Source: Botryosphaeria dothidea (taxonomy: Eukaryota; Ascomycota; Dothideomycetes; Botryosphaeriales; Botryosphaeriaceae). From it: a stretch of DNA of 64,000 nucleotides. The notes under the pieces are model-generated. The model saw only the letters and a list, made by a program, of their open reading frames with translations. It did not search any database and had not been told where the DNA came from. The translations under genes were made by a program, and so were the position numbers. Below are positions 11,443 through 21,393 of the stretch, in pieces (positions within the stretch are counted from its first letter, which is position 1; the number at the start of each line of letters is the position of its first letter). The stretch is from contig WWBZ02000051.1 of assembly GCA_011503125.2 (NCBI GenBank), positions 2,418,001 to 2,482,000 on the forward strand, written 5' to 3'.

Positions 11443-13645
11443 ATGGCCAACAGACCTGCACTGGCCCGCTCTCAGTCTTCCAAGCCCTGCAAGTTGTGCA
11501 ACAATCTGGACCCCCGCAGCCACCCAGCCACCTATCACGACCAAGCGAGCAAATCCCGCTCAATCGCTCATTTGTCTCTCCAACTCGATCCTATACGTCT
11601 GAAGCGTTCTGAGGAATCTTGTCCGCGTTGTCGTCTGCTTGCTGAGGCTCTTGACCACTATTTCGAAAGCTGGCGGAAGGCCAAACCACGTCTACTCTTG
11701 GTCCTTGTCGAGTGCGCTTCCGTCAGGCTTGAGGTGCAAGACGATGCAGGTAGTCGCCAAAATCTCGAAATTTACGCTCCGGCCGGTAAGTCATCTCTTT
11801 TGTTACTCTGCGAAGGCCATGTCTTTTGTCTGCTGAGAATGAAACTGTCTGCATGCGGACGTAATACTGCTATCGAATACATCTTCAGTTTTCAGCCTTT
11901 CAATTTCCCTGCTGCATGTTGTTCAAGTCATCCGACGCTGAGTTCTCGGTCTACGTATTGCCTTCTGAATCCACCCAGACAAGCCATTACCGTGGCCCAC
12001 ACTGGGCAGCGCACAGTCTGTCCCGAAGCATTCCGACTCAGGCGACTCCTTTGAATTTGTCCAAAAAGCCATAGGGGACTGTATCACACACCACCAGCAC
12101 CGCCTATGTGGCCAAAGTCGACGGGATGAGTTCGTTCCAACGCGACTCATCTATGTGGGCAAGGACCCGAGTTCTACCAAACACATCAAACTCTGCCAGC
12201 TGCCGGCAAACAAGGTGAAATACATCACTCTTAGTCACTGCTGGGGCGGCGGTCCGACATTCACAACCACCACTGCCAACTTGCATGAGCGGAAACGCCA
12301 CATCGAATACTCGTCCCTACCTCAGTCTTTCCAAGACGCCGTTATCATCGCCCAAGAGCTCGGCATCCACTATCTTTGGATAGATGCCCTTTGCATCATC
12401 CAAGACTCCAAAGAAGAGTGGGAGACCGAGTCCGCCAAGATGAGCTCCATCTACGAGAACGCCTACCTTACCATCGCCGCTACAGCCGCTCCCAACAGTG
12501 ATGCTGGCATCTTCTCCGCACGACCCCGTCCCATCAAACTCAAATACCAATCCTCCTCCCGCGCAAAAGAGTACAAGCTCTGCGCCCGCAAAGTCCCCGA
12601 TCACCACCCAATCACTGCGACTCCCTCCTCCACTCCCAAAACGGCCCAACCTCCCTCGCCCCCATCCGGCCCCCTCTGCACCCGCGCCTGGGCTCTCCAA
12701 GAACACGTCCTCTGCTCCCGCATCCTGCACTACACCACCCACGAACTCCTCTTCGAGTGCCGTCTTACTTCATCCTGCGAATGCCGCGCCCCCTCCCGCA
12801 AACTCCCCCAGGCGACGACGCCGCGCCTCTTGCCGAACCTGCTGATCACGGGAAAGAAGGACGCCTATTGGCGCACCTGGCACGCCATCGTCCAGGCGTA
12901 CACGGCCAGGGAGTTAACCGTGCCTGCGGATAAGCTGCCTGCGATCAGCGGGATAGCGAAGGGCTTGTTGAGGGGCGTCGACGGTGGCGCGAAGGCGTAC
13001 GTGTGTGGGTTGTGGAGGGCGAATTTGGTTGGGGATTTGCTGTGGACGAGTCTGGGTGGTGGCAAGGGGGCGAGAGGGTTGGGGACGGAGCCCGAGGCCT
13101 GGCGCGCGCCGAGTTGGTCGTGGGCGAGCGTCGATGGGGAGGTGTCGTATGAGTGGGTGGAGGGAGAGAGGGTGGCGGAGTCGGTGAAGGTGAAGGATGT
13201 GAGGGTTGTCCCGAGTGGGAGGAATCCGCTCGGTGCGGTGGGGGAGGCATGGTTGAAGTTGGTCGGGCCGGTGGTCGAAGTTGAGCTCCATGCGAAGGCT
13301 GAAGGAGGCCAGGGGATCAAGTACTGCCTCCGTCGCTCTGAGCACAGCGGTGTCATCGATGTGGTGCCTGATACGCTGCTTACGGCTGCTCAATATGGTG
13401 GTGGTTCCTCTGCAGAGAGCGCAGCAGCAGAAACTCGTAGAGCTCGATCAGGAGAGACAAGCACGGAATTCAACACAAAGGTACTCTGTTTGGGTATTGC
13501 GAGGTATGAGAGCTCATGGATTGCGGGTATTGTGCTGGGCGCGGCTGAGTGGAATGGAAAGAGGGGGTATGAGCGTTTAGGCGTTTTTGGGTGCGGTGAT
13601 GAATGGTTTATAGGAGCAGAGAGGAGGGAGGTTCTTATTCTGTGA
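11443..13645 (+). CDS. HET-domain protein, possibly frameshifted
   Basis: Heterokaryon-incompatibility (HET) domain protein of the kind that triggers allorecognition-linked cell death in filamentous fungi. HET hallmarks, in order: ITLSHCWGG, YLWIDALCIIQDS, EWETESAKMSSIYENAYLTI, then the C-terminal RAWALQEHVLCSRILHY and APSWSWASVDGE. An N-terminal CxxC...CxxC segment (CKLCNN, CPRCRLL) precedes them. Two models are possible. One uses a single 256-nt intron (11786-12041, GTAAGT...CTCAG), is in frame and gives 648 residues. The other ends the intron at 11895; this exposes an exon (AFQFPCCMLF... SHYRGPHWAAHSLSRSIP) that resembles the family but is one nucleotide out of frame with the following DSGDSFEFVQKAIGDC, so it would run to TAG at 12072. 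The second implies an inactivating indel or a sequence error. Confidence 0.85.
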
Positions 13646-14591
13646 TTGAATTGAAAGACTATGTGAGATGGTAGGGCACTCTTCCTGACTCAAACGAATG
13701 GTTAAGGAGCTGGAGAGGTAGGTATGTAGCCTTAGGGTACTCTATATAGTATAAACGCAGTCTCGTACAATTATGTTGTGCCACCGAATGCAGGAGGGTC
13801 GAGGTAGCGTGTTTTCCTCAGAATTTCTGGGTACCATTTCACAAGCGTAACGGGGGGACCATACGCGCAGAAGACGTTTGAATAGTAGCCACGGGACGAT
13901 TGAAATACAGCTTCAGGTGTTTACAGATCTAATTAATACATGATTTTGCTTGTTTTATGTTCAGCTATCTACGTACCTGCACCGCATCTTTGTGCTTCCC
14001 GAAGACGCATACGGAATCCCCCCAAGCCCCCGATCCGCTCTTCCAAGAATTGCAAAGAAAAACATAGGTCTCAGTGTAACCCAACTCCCCTAGTGCAATA
14101 CAATTGCACAGCCAACCCAGCAGAAGAAAAGCATCGACAAAGACCGAACTCCCGAAGTACCCAACACGAGACTAACCCAGTTTGCCGATCGGCTGCGTGA
14201 AGATGCAGAAAGCTCACAGTGACCTGTAGTCCCGAAAGACACGTAAGCCATAGACCCCGGAGAAGACTAGTGGCGTCCGATGAAAAGGAGGATGATACGG
14301 AGCTGAGATGGGACGGATAGGAGGAGTCATGTAGGCTGGCGCACTGTGCTCATGGGAAGAACATGTATCCAACGTTTGCTTCATACTGCCTCTCTTCTAC
14401 CCTCCTGTTGCGCTTTATTTATCCTCCACTGTAGCCTCCAGATGAACGTCTTAGTGTCAGCGACACCCGCCCATAATACTTCCGTACAGAAAGTGCATCG
14501 TAAAAGAAAGACTCCATCAAGCTCCGTTCAGCTCCGTTCAGCTCCGTTCCCAAGTCCAGGAACACTGTGTGCATTTTGGTAACGAAGGAAC
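13646..14591. other. Convergent intergenic region
   Basis: 3' sides of the HET gene and ATG27. No gene seen. A perfect triplication of the 10-mer AGCTCCGTTC lies at about 14519-14548, just beyond the ATG27 stop. Confidence 0.4.
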
Positions 14592-15828
14592 TTACACGGC
14601 GCTGTAACCGCCTCTCGAGCCACCGCCTTGCACAGAACTGGTGACGCGGCGGCCAAAGTCCTTGACCAGGTAGGGCAAGTCGCGGATGGTGTCTCCATGG
14701 GGAACAGCATCCCAACCACGGGCGCCGTAGCGCTCGTAGTTGAGCCAGCTGCCGAAGATGAGGTAGGCGGCGGTGCAGAGGAAGACACTGTAGAGCAAAG
14801 AATCAGCAGATGTTCAGTGCAGGGACGTCGACGATAATCAACTTACATGATGATCATCCAGGTGAAGAAGCCCCAGTGTTCCGACTTGCTGGGGCTAGAG
14901 CCGTCCTTCCCACCGTCATCGCAGGCGAACTTTGTGTACCAAGTCATACGCAGAACGTCCAAGCCGTCTTCCTCCTTGTAGCTGACGAACTGCAAGGCCT
15001 TGCTCTTATCGGGCTTCTCCTCGTCGTCATCATCATCGTCATCGTCCTCATCGCCATCACCTTCCTCCTCATCGTCGTCCCTCACCCGCAACTTCCTCGC
15101 CAACCGCCTCATTCTCTTCTCTTCCTCCTCCTGCTCATCCTCGGTGTCCCGCCCATCCAATACCGTCCCCTCGGTACCAGTGCGGTTGCGGTCGCAGATG
15201 AACTCGATCAGGGCCTTCTGCTTTGTGCTGCCCTTCTTGTTGAATGGGTACTTGCCGCCCTTGAGCTCCAGGCGCAAGCCCTCCTTTTCCGCGTCGGCGT
15301 TCGAGTCCGACCCCTTCAGCGCCGTCCACTTGGGGTCGAGGTGGCCGCCGGACGAGCTCGCGAAGTTGCCCGCGATGGGCACGACCTTGTAGATGCTCGA
15401 GGTGTTGTCGGCCGGGTTGTACGCCGTCGTCACGCCGCACACTGTAATTTTGGGTTTCAGATTGTCAGCCTACCGCCTGCTCCCATCGGCGACGTTTCAA
15501 GAAAGATGGTTTGCGGCGCGTGGGAAGACGGGGCCAAGTCAATGGAGAACGTACCTCGCGTGCCGGTCGGACACTGGTCTTCCTTCTTGATGCCCTTAAC
15601 CGGCTTTAGGTTTGCGCAGATGTCGATGGTGAAGGTAGTGTTGAGGATCGAAGGTGGCTGCTCTTGCACCCAATGCACCTCCCGCGGGCCGCCTAGCTCT
15701 CGGAAGTCGTAGCCCTTGCCGTCAACACGGACATCTTTGCAGTCGAGGTTGACGGCCGACACTATCGATGGCAGGGCTAGAAGCAGCGTGGCGGCAGAGA
15801 GGGTCGTGGAGTTCTGCGGTCGTCGCAT
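14592..15828 (-). CDS. ATG27: Autophagy-related type I membrane protein Atg27
   Basis: Three exons on the minus strand (15828-15555, 15441-14847, 14787-14592; introns 113 and 59 nt) encode 354 residues. In yeast, Atg27 cycles between vacuole, Golgi and Atg9 vesicles and supports Atg9 transport. Seen here: an N-terminal signal peptide ending at about VSA; a Cys-bearing luminal domain (LDCKDV, DICANL, CPTGTR, VCGVTTAYN, FICDRN) as in Atg27/mannose-6-phosphate-receptor-like proteins; a long Asp/Glu run; EHWGFFTWMIIIVFLCTAAY leading into one transmembrane helix; and a short cytosolic tail with YERYGARGWDAVPHGD, typical of fungal Atg27. The start is the ATG directly before the signal peptide. The second intron lies inside the transmembrane segment. 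Confidence 0.9.
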
Positions 15829-16507
15829 GTTGCACAGTGCGATCGCGCGTAGGTGCTCTTGGAGCCGGCTGGAGAGCGGCGGAAGCTGTATGTAGCGTGC
15901 CGGGTGGTTCTGGGATGCTGTAATACGTGATACTATGGTCTCGTTAGGTGAAAAAGAGGTTCGGGCTGGGATTTCGACGTGGTGGAGCTTGCGGTCAATG
16001 ATGTAGGTGGAGGGAGTAGGTGGACGATATCCCGAGAGCCTGGTTCGGCGCACCACTCTGACCGCCTTGGCAGGTCCTAACACAACAGCTGCCCGAGGCA
16101 CTCACTGGTCTTGGTCAAGCCTGGGCAGTGCTGAAACATGCTTCACGTGCTCCTTCCATATGCGAAGGCTGGAATGGGTATTTCATTGTTTTCCTGCCCG
16201 GAGTACTCCTAGTTCCATGCATAATTTTGTCCCAAATCAATTGCAGAATGACCTAAGCATTTCGCGCGCAGAAAACTTGGATATCTTCCTGATCCTCCTC
16301 TCTCAATCAGGGCGCTAGTCTCGTTGCTAGAACTCCCTAATCACCTATTTGAGGCCGTTTGATCCCGATAGGCGTCGATTTTGGTGTGTGGTGACGCTTT
16401 TGTACACCTCTGTTTGCGGTGGAACAGCTCGATAAAGCCTAGGATATCCAAAACTCCAACAGGTGTTGTGATACTTTTGAGCAAGCATGCACGTCTCCTC
16501 ATGGATT
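15829..16507. other. Intergenic, ATG27 promoter and SAP18 3' region
   Basis: No gene seen. It holds the ATG27 5' region and the 3' region of the gene for the SAP18-like protein, which ends at 16508. Confidence 0.4.
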
Positions 16508-17287
16508 TCAATATGGTCTTGGTCCGCGTCCACCACGTCCTCTTCCATATCCGCCCGGCGGTGGGCCACCGCTCGGTATCTCACCTCTCCGCCATTCCCC
16601 CGAAGGTACTCCTCCCCCACCCAGCCTTCCGCTGCCCTCGTACCTCGGGCCTCCGCCTCTTCTCCCGTAGCCTCCACCATAGCTTCTATCCCCATACCCA
16701 TTCTCCCGCGGTGGTGGACCCCCCCTTCCCATGCCGTAATCTCGCGAAGACGGGTAACGGCTTGCCGGCGGGGGACCAGTTGCCACGGATCCGTCGGCGC
16801 CGGGCGGAAGGATACAGCAGGAAACGTAGTCGCCGATGACGAACCGCGCATCGGCCAGTGTCTTGTCGGCATCGCCGTCCAGCCGGTCCAGCGCGGCGCG
16901 GCCATTTGTCGCCGCCGCAGCGTCCTCATCGTCCACGCCGGGGCCGCCACCGCCGATAACCACGCTGCCCAGCTCCTTGCTCAGGTATCTACCAGGGCCC
17001 GAGTCCCTGGCGCTGGCGGCGGCGCGTGTGTCCGGGAAGATCAAGCGAAAGGACAGGCGGGTGCCGATGGCCGGGTCGGGGAGCAGCGAGGGCAGTGCGG
17101 AGACGAGGAGGTGGGCCAGTTCGCGCAGCGAGCACGTCGGCCAGGTGTAGATCTGCAGGTGCGGCGGCGCCGGGGCGGAGATGTGCGGCGAGAACTCATC
17201 GAGGCGGTGGAAGGCGTTGGAGCGGTAGAAGAGCTTCAGCAGGAATGGTGTCGTTGTTTGGCGGTCGACCTTCGGGGCGACGCTCAT
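16508..17287 (-). CDS. SAP18-like Sin3/HDAC and exon-junction cofactor
   Basis: Single-exon minus-strand gene of 259 residues. SAP18 has a ubiquitin-like fold and binds Sin3-histone deacetylase complexes and, in metazoans, the ASAP splicing complex. The core is clear: DRQTTTPFLLKLFYRSNAFH, LQIYTWPTCSLRELAHLLVS, LPDPAIGTRLSFRLIFPD, GRYLSKELGSVVIG and LADARFVIGDYVSCCILPP, ending near residue 165. Two features stand out: a low-complexity insert (GGGGPGVDDEDAAAA) within the fold, and a long Gly/Arg/Pro/Tyr-rich tail with RGG-type repeats. The tail makes the protein about 100 residues longer than human SAP18 and could bind RNA. It is divergent from PRP18, with 302 bp between the start codons. Confidence 0.88.
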   Translation of the reverse strand: MSVAPKVDRQTTTPFLLKLFYRSNAFHRLDEFSPHISAPAPPHLQIYTWPTCSLRELAHLLVSALPSLLPDPAIGTRLSFRLIFPDTRAAASARDSGPGRYLSKELGSVVIGGGGPGVDDEDAAAATNGRAALDRLDGDADKTLADARFVIGDYVSCCILPPGADGSVATGPPPASRYPSSRDYGMGRGGPPPRENGYGDRSYGGGYGRRGGGPRYEGSGRLGGGGVPSGEWRRGEIPSGGPPPGGYGRGRGGRGPRPY

Positions 17288-17589
17288 GGTTGCGAACGTA
17301 TGGGAGGGACGTCGCGTGCAGACGCGCGAACGGATGTGAGGGACGCGACGAGTCTGCAGGTGCTTTGGGCGTGCGCAAAGAATTGAGTGGAGCGGCGCAA
17401 TGGCTTTGTTGCGGGGAGGGTGCGCCGATGGAGCTCAACTTTGAGGAAGGTGCACCTCCACGTCAGGCCGCAGTTTTCCCGGCGCTCTGTCCTTCACTGA
17501 GCTGCTCCGACGCGCCTCCGCCGCCGCCCTCTCAATCGTCTTCGTTCCTCTCACACACCGTTATTGACTCCGAGAGTACATAGCCCAAC
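17288..17589. promoter_or_regulatory. Bidirectional promoter between SAP18 and PRP18 genes
   Basis: Only 302 bp separate the divergent start codons, so both genes must share this interval for promoters and leaders. No TATA box is evident. A C/T-rich patch just before the PRP18 start looks like a leader. Confidence 0.6.
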
Positions 17590-18837
17590 ATGGACTTTGC
17601 TAAGCTCATGTCCGCTCAGATCGAAAAGAGCAAATCATCCACCCCGCCCGGCGACTCATCCAACAAAAAGTACCTGAAGCGCTCCGAGGTCGAGGCCCAA
17701 CGTCAAGCCGCTTACCTTGCTGAACAGAAGAAAGCTGAGGAGGAACGCCTAGCAAGGGCCGAGAAGAAGCGTAAGCTCGAAGAGGAGGAACAGGAACGTG
17801 AGCTCGAACGCCAGGAAAAGAAGCGCCGTTTAGCTGAACAGTCGCGCAAGCTGCGCGAGGAGGAGGAACAAGCTGCTGAGCGAGAACGACGGAAGCGCCT
17901 CGGCCTCCCAGAACTGCCGCCAAAGGATAATCAGGGCGAGAAGGAGGAAACACCGCTGCCGGATGGGGAGCAAGACATCCCCGACGAGGAGCTGCTTGAA
18001 AAGCTCCGAGCTCTCGATGAGCCGGCACGGCTGTTCGGCGAGACACACAGACAGCGCTTGAAGCGCTATAAGAGACTCACGGGACAATCGGCAGCCGCGA
18101 AGATGTACGAAGGTCCGATCCCCACCACGCTAGAACTCGTACCCGGAGGACAGATGCTGGTGCCAGGCACACTGCCGAAAGACGCTGAAGGCAAGCAATT
18201 CCTCGCGCGGCAACTGGGTTCATACTTCAACATGGTGTTGCGAGAATGGGAGATCGCGCTGGCCCAACGCCCGGAGGAAGTTCAGACCAGTTTCCAGGGA
18301 AAGCAGGCGTACAATGCAATGCTTCAAGCCAAGGAGAATCTGCGGCCGCTTTTCAGAAAGCTTGAAAAGAACGAGGTCGAGGACAGCGTCCTAGAGGCAG
18401 TCGTGGAGATTGTGAAGGCAGCGCAGGACAGGCGATATGTTGATGCGAACGATGGTTATCTCCGTCTCAGTATTGGCAAGGCGTAAGTTATCCCCGGAAA
18501 TCACCATAGCACAGTGGGTCTCAAAAGTTCTTGACCTCCGGACTTTAGCCGCCCTACCAAATCTCAGTGAACTAAGTAGGCTCGAAGGTCAAGAACTTTT
18601 GAGACCCACTGTGATAGAGAGATTCAGCTGACATAATGTAGTGCATGGCCCATTGGTGTTACCATGGTTGGTATCCACGAACGTTCAGCACGAGAGAAGC
18701 TACACGAGAGCGATAAGGCGACGGCACATATCATGAGCGATGAGACGACAAGAAAATACTTGCAGAGTATCAAGCGTTGTCTGAGCTTCGCACAGACTAG
18801 ATGGCCTCCGGAAGACCAGTTGCAGCTCATGGGATAG
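17590..18837 (+). CDS. PRP18: Pre-mRNA splicing factor Prp18
   Basis: Exons 17590-18482 and 18642-18837 give 362 residues. Prp18 acts in the second catalytic step of splicing in the U5 snRNP, stabilising exon alignment. The first ~130 residues are highly charged, Lys/Glu/Arg-rich and predicted coiled coil. A segment like the Prp4/Prp18 splicing-factor motif follows (DEELLEKLRALDEPARLFGE, HRQRLKRYKRL). The C-terminal helical Prp18 domain includes LGSYFNMVLREWEIAL, NLRPLFRKLEKNEVED, RRYVDANDGYLRLSIGKA and, across the intron, WPIGVTMVGIHERSAREKLH, the conserved-loop region. The intron (159 nt) has GTAAGT, branch GCTGAC and GTAG. It is long only because it contains an inverted-repeat insertion; without it the intron would be 51 nt. 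The downstream exon was placed by reading frame and family sequence. Confidence 0.92.
18506..18617. mobile_element. MITE-like element with 28-bp TIRs inside PRP18 intron
   Basis: A 104-bp element (18510-18613) has perfect 28-bp terminal inverted repeats at 18510-18537 and 18586-18613, starting CACAGTGGGTCTCAAAAGTT. Direct repeats of ATAG flank it (18506-18509 and 18614-18617), fitting a target-site duplication (4 bp, or TA if read as Tc1/mariner-like). The 48-bp middle has no coding capacity. As RNA the arms would form a strong hairpin. Donor, branch and acceptor of the host intron are all outside it, so splicing can be kept. The autonomous partner is unknown; the ends do not match the Fot1-like element at 43.4-45.2 kb. 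Confidence 0.85.
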
Positions 18838-19193
18838 AAAAGGAAAATGGATTGAGCATTAGCGGGCATATATACTTGGTTTTCAAGAAACTACATTGAA
18901 AATTTTATCTCCCAATTGCGTAGACTATTCGAATGCATGAAGCGTGCTTGACAACGTGCAGAGGCGGCGAGCAAAATGACGTCGCCCCCGGAACTGCGCC
19001 AAGAAAATCTACACCGTCTTCCGTGGAGAACACCATTGTCCCCTTCGTGATTGTTCATAATTGTGAAAGCTTATACAGATTAAAACGGTGCGCAATTCGG
19101 CAATACTCGCGGCGAGAAAATCCGTACCCCGCCAAAGTGCCTCGGCTTCACCACCGCTTCTGAACGTGCCCAACCCTTCCACGCTTTGCAATC
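18838..19193. other. Intergenic, DML1 promoter region
   Basis: No gene seen; it lies between the PRP18 stop and the DML1 start. Confidence 0.4.
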
Positions 19194-21393
19194 ATGCATG
19201 AAATCGTGACCTTGCAGTTCGGCCAGCAGAGCAACTATCTCGGATCGCATTTCTGGAACGCACAGGTAGAATCTCCATGTCCTCCTGCGGCCCTACTACT
19301 ACACGAACAGCCTTCTCATCACTGCCGACACAGGAATCCTACTTCACATACGACGACCCAGAAAAAGCAGGCAACGCGGAGCAGTCGCCAGTCGACCATG
19401 ACATCCACTTCAGGCCTGGCATCGGCGCCGATGGGTCGGACACGTACATGCCGCGTGCGGTGATATACGACTTGAAGGGTGCGTTTGGCAGTATGAGGAA
19501 GATCAACGCGCTATATGAGCCGGAAGATGTCGGTGATGTAGCACTATGGTAGGTGCATTACCCTTTTCCCCTTCAATTTCATCAAAACATGTCTTTGTGG
19601 GTTCCTTCAAAAAGAGCTGGGAATGTTGGGAACCATTGGAGAACGATTGCGACAGGATTAATCATTGCAGGATTTCTCCAAAAGCTGCCAGTTTAAGATT
19701 CTCGGTGATTCGCAGGTTTGAATCATGCCCAATCTCAACATAGGGATGGCTCAAAGAAGACGATGAGATGAGATAGAAGTACTCAACTTGTTCGTATGAA
19801 GGTTTCAACCGATCATACGTAAGCTGGTTCTTCGACACTCGAGTCTTGTTTGCAGGTGTCGCAATTTTCAATTCATCTTCAATTTTCGCAGCCATTTAGA
19901 TAGAAGGGCCTGATGAGAAGGATGAACCCATCTAACAACACTATCTCACAGGCCCGGTAGCACTATCACCCACCGTGCCCCCACCATTCCACCTGGCGCC
20001 TATCAGCAAGCTCTTGACTCCGGCCTCCAGCCTCCCGCCCTCACAAAAGAAACAGTACGATACTGGTCTGACTACAGCCGCGTCTACTATCATCCAAAGA
20101 GCTTGGTCCAGCTTCATGAATACGAGCTCCAGTCCCAGCTCATGCCGTTTCAAGATTGGAGTGTCGGAGAAGACCTATTCGCCGACCTGGACAGGGAGCA
20201 CGACCTACTGGACCGCGACCTGCGCCCGTTTGTCGAGGAGTGCGATCAGCTGCAAGGGCTACAGGTCATGAGTTCTGTCGATGATGCATGGGGCGGGTTC
20301 GCGGGGAGGTATGTGGAGAGGCTGAGGGACGAGTTCGGGAAGCTGAGCGTCTGGGTTTGGGGCTTGGAGGAAGAGGAGAAGAAGGCCAGAGTGAGTCCGC
20401 CCATATCCCACACATCTCTTGATTATCTGCACAGAAACCCTCCATGATATGAGTCCAGGATACTGACGAGAGGAAAAATCACAGGACCAAAAACTACGCC
20501 AAATTACCAACCACGCCCTCACCCTCCACGCCCTCGCCCCGACCTCCTCCGCCTACATTCCGCTCGCCTCCGTCCCCAGGCCTTCACCATCCCTGAAGTC
20601 GACCTACCTCGACGAGAGCTGCGACCCGTCCTCTCGCTGGCACACGTCTGCCCTCCAAGCCGCAGCCATCGAGTCCGCAACTCTGCCGTCCCGTATGCGC
20701 GGCGGTGCAGCTAGGGCATCCCTAGCGCAGATGGAGGCCGTCTTCAACAACGGCGGCAACCGGCGCATCGTCGAGGCGCGCATGAGCGTCGCAGAGGCCG
20801 ACGGCCTGGCGAAGGCGCTGGAAGAGAAGGTCGAGAAGCAGCGGGACGCCGCCACCACCAACAAAGGCACGGGGCTCAAGGAGACTTACGACCAACTTGA
20901 CGATGATGACGACGAGAGGGGAGCGTTCGACTACGACTTGTCGAGGCTCGGCCCAGAGGGACAAATGATGCAGCAGCAAGGGCGCCGCGGTGGCGCGGGC
21001 AAGAGGGTCGCGCTCTTCGGCCGCTCCGAGGCGCTGCGGGGCGCGTGGGAGGCGCTGGAGGACCTGGAAGCGCAGAACAGGCGAGCGAGGGATCGGTTCA
21101 GCGGAGCGCGCTTGGTGCAGCGGCATGGGGTTGAGGCACCGCTGTTCCCGCTGCTGGATAGCTACCCGCGCGTTTTTACGTGTGGCAAGAAGGAAGGTGG
21201 CATGGCGGTGAGGACCTCGTTGGAGACGAGTTCGAGGGTGAGTGAGAGGTTGAGGGCTATGGGCGGGCTTGTGGGGAGGTTGGTCGGGGTGGATCAGAGG
21301 GAAGAGTTGGCGAATGGACTGAAGACGCTGGCTGAGGAATACGAAGAAGGGTGGGATAGTGGGTTGGAGGATAGTGAGGACGATGATGAGTGA
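19194..21393 (+). CDS. DML1: Misato/Dml1, tubulin-like mitochondrial inheritance protein
   Basis: Four exons (19194-19265, 19334-19548, 19952-20390, 20485-21393) encode 544 residues. Dml1/Misato is a GTPase-like protein with tubulin/FtsZ-related segments, needed for mitochondrial distribution and mtDNA inheritance in yeast. It opens with the family signature [28 protein letters not shown] and [10 protein letters not shown] follow, then the Misato tubulin-like domain: [40 protein letters not shown] and [20 protein letters not shown]. The C-terminal region is more variable and ends very acidic ([16 protein letters not shown]). Introns are 68, 403 and 94 nt. The 403-nt intron is far longer than others here, but the phases work (TG|G gives ALW-PGST) and no better acceptor was found. 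Confidence 0.9.

Noticed and set aside
14519..14548. Triple AGCTCCGTTC as a regulatory array
   Set aside because: Only three short units in a 3' region; likely slippage.
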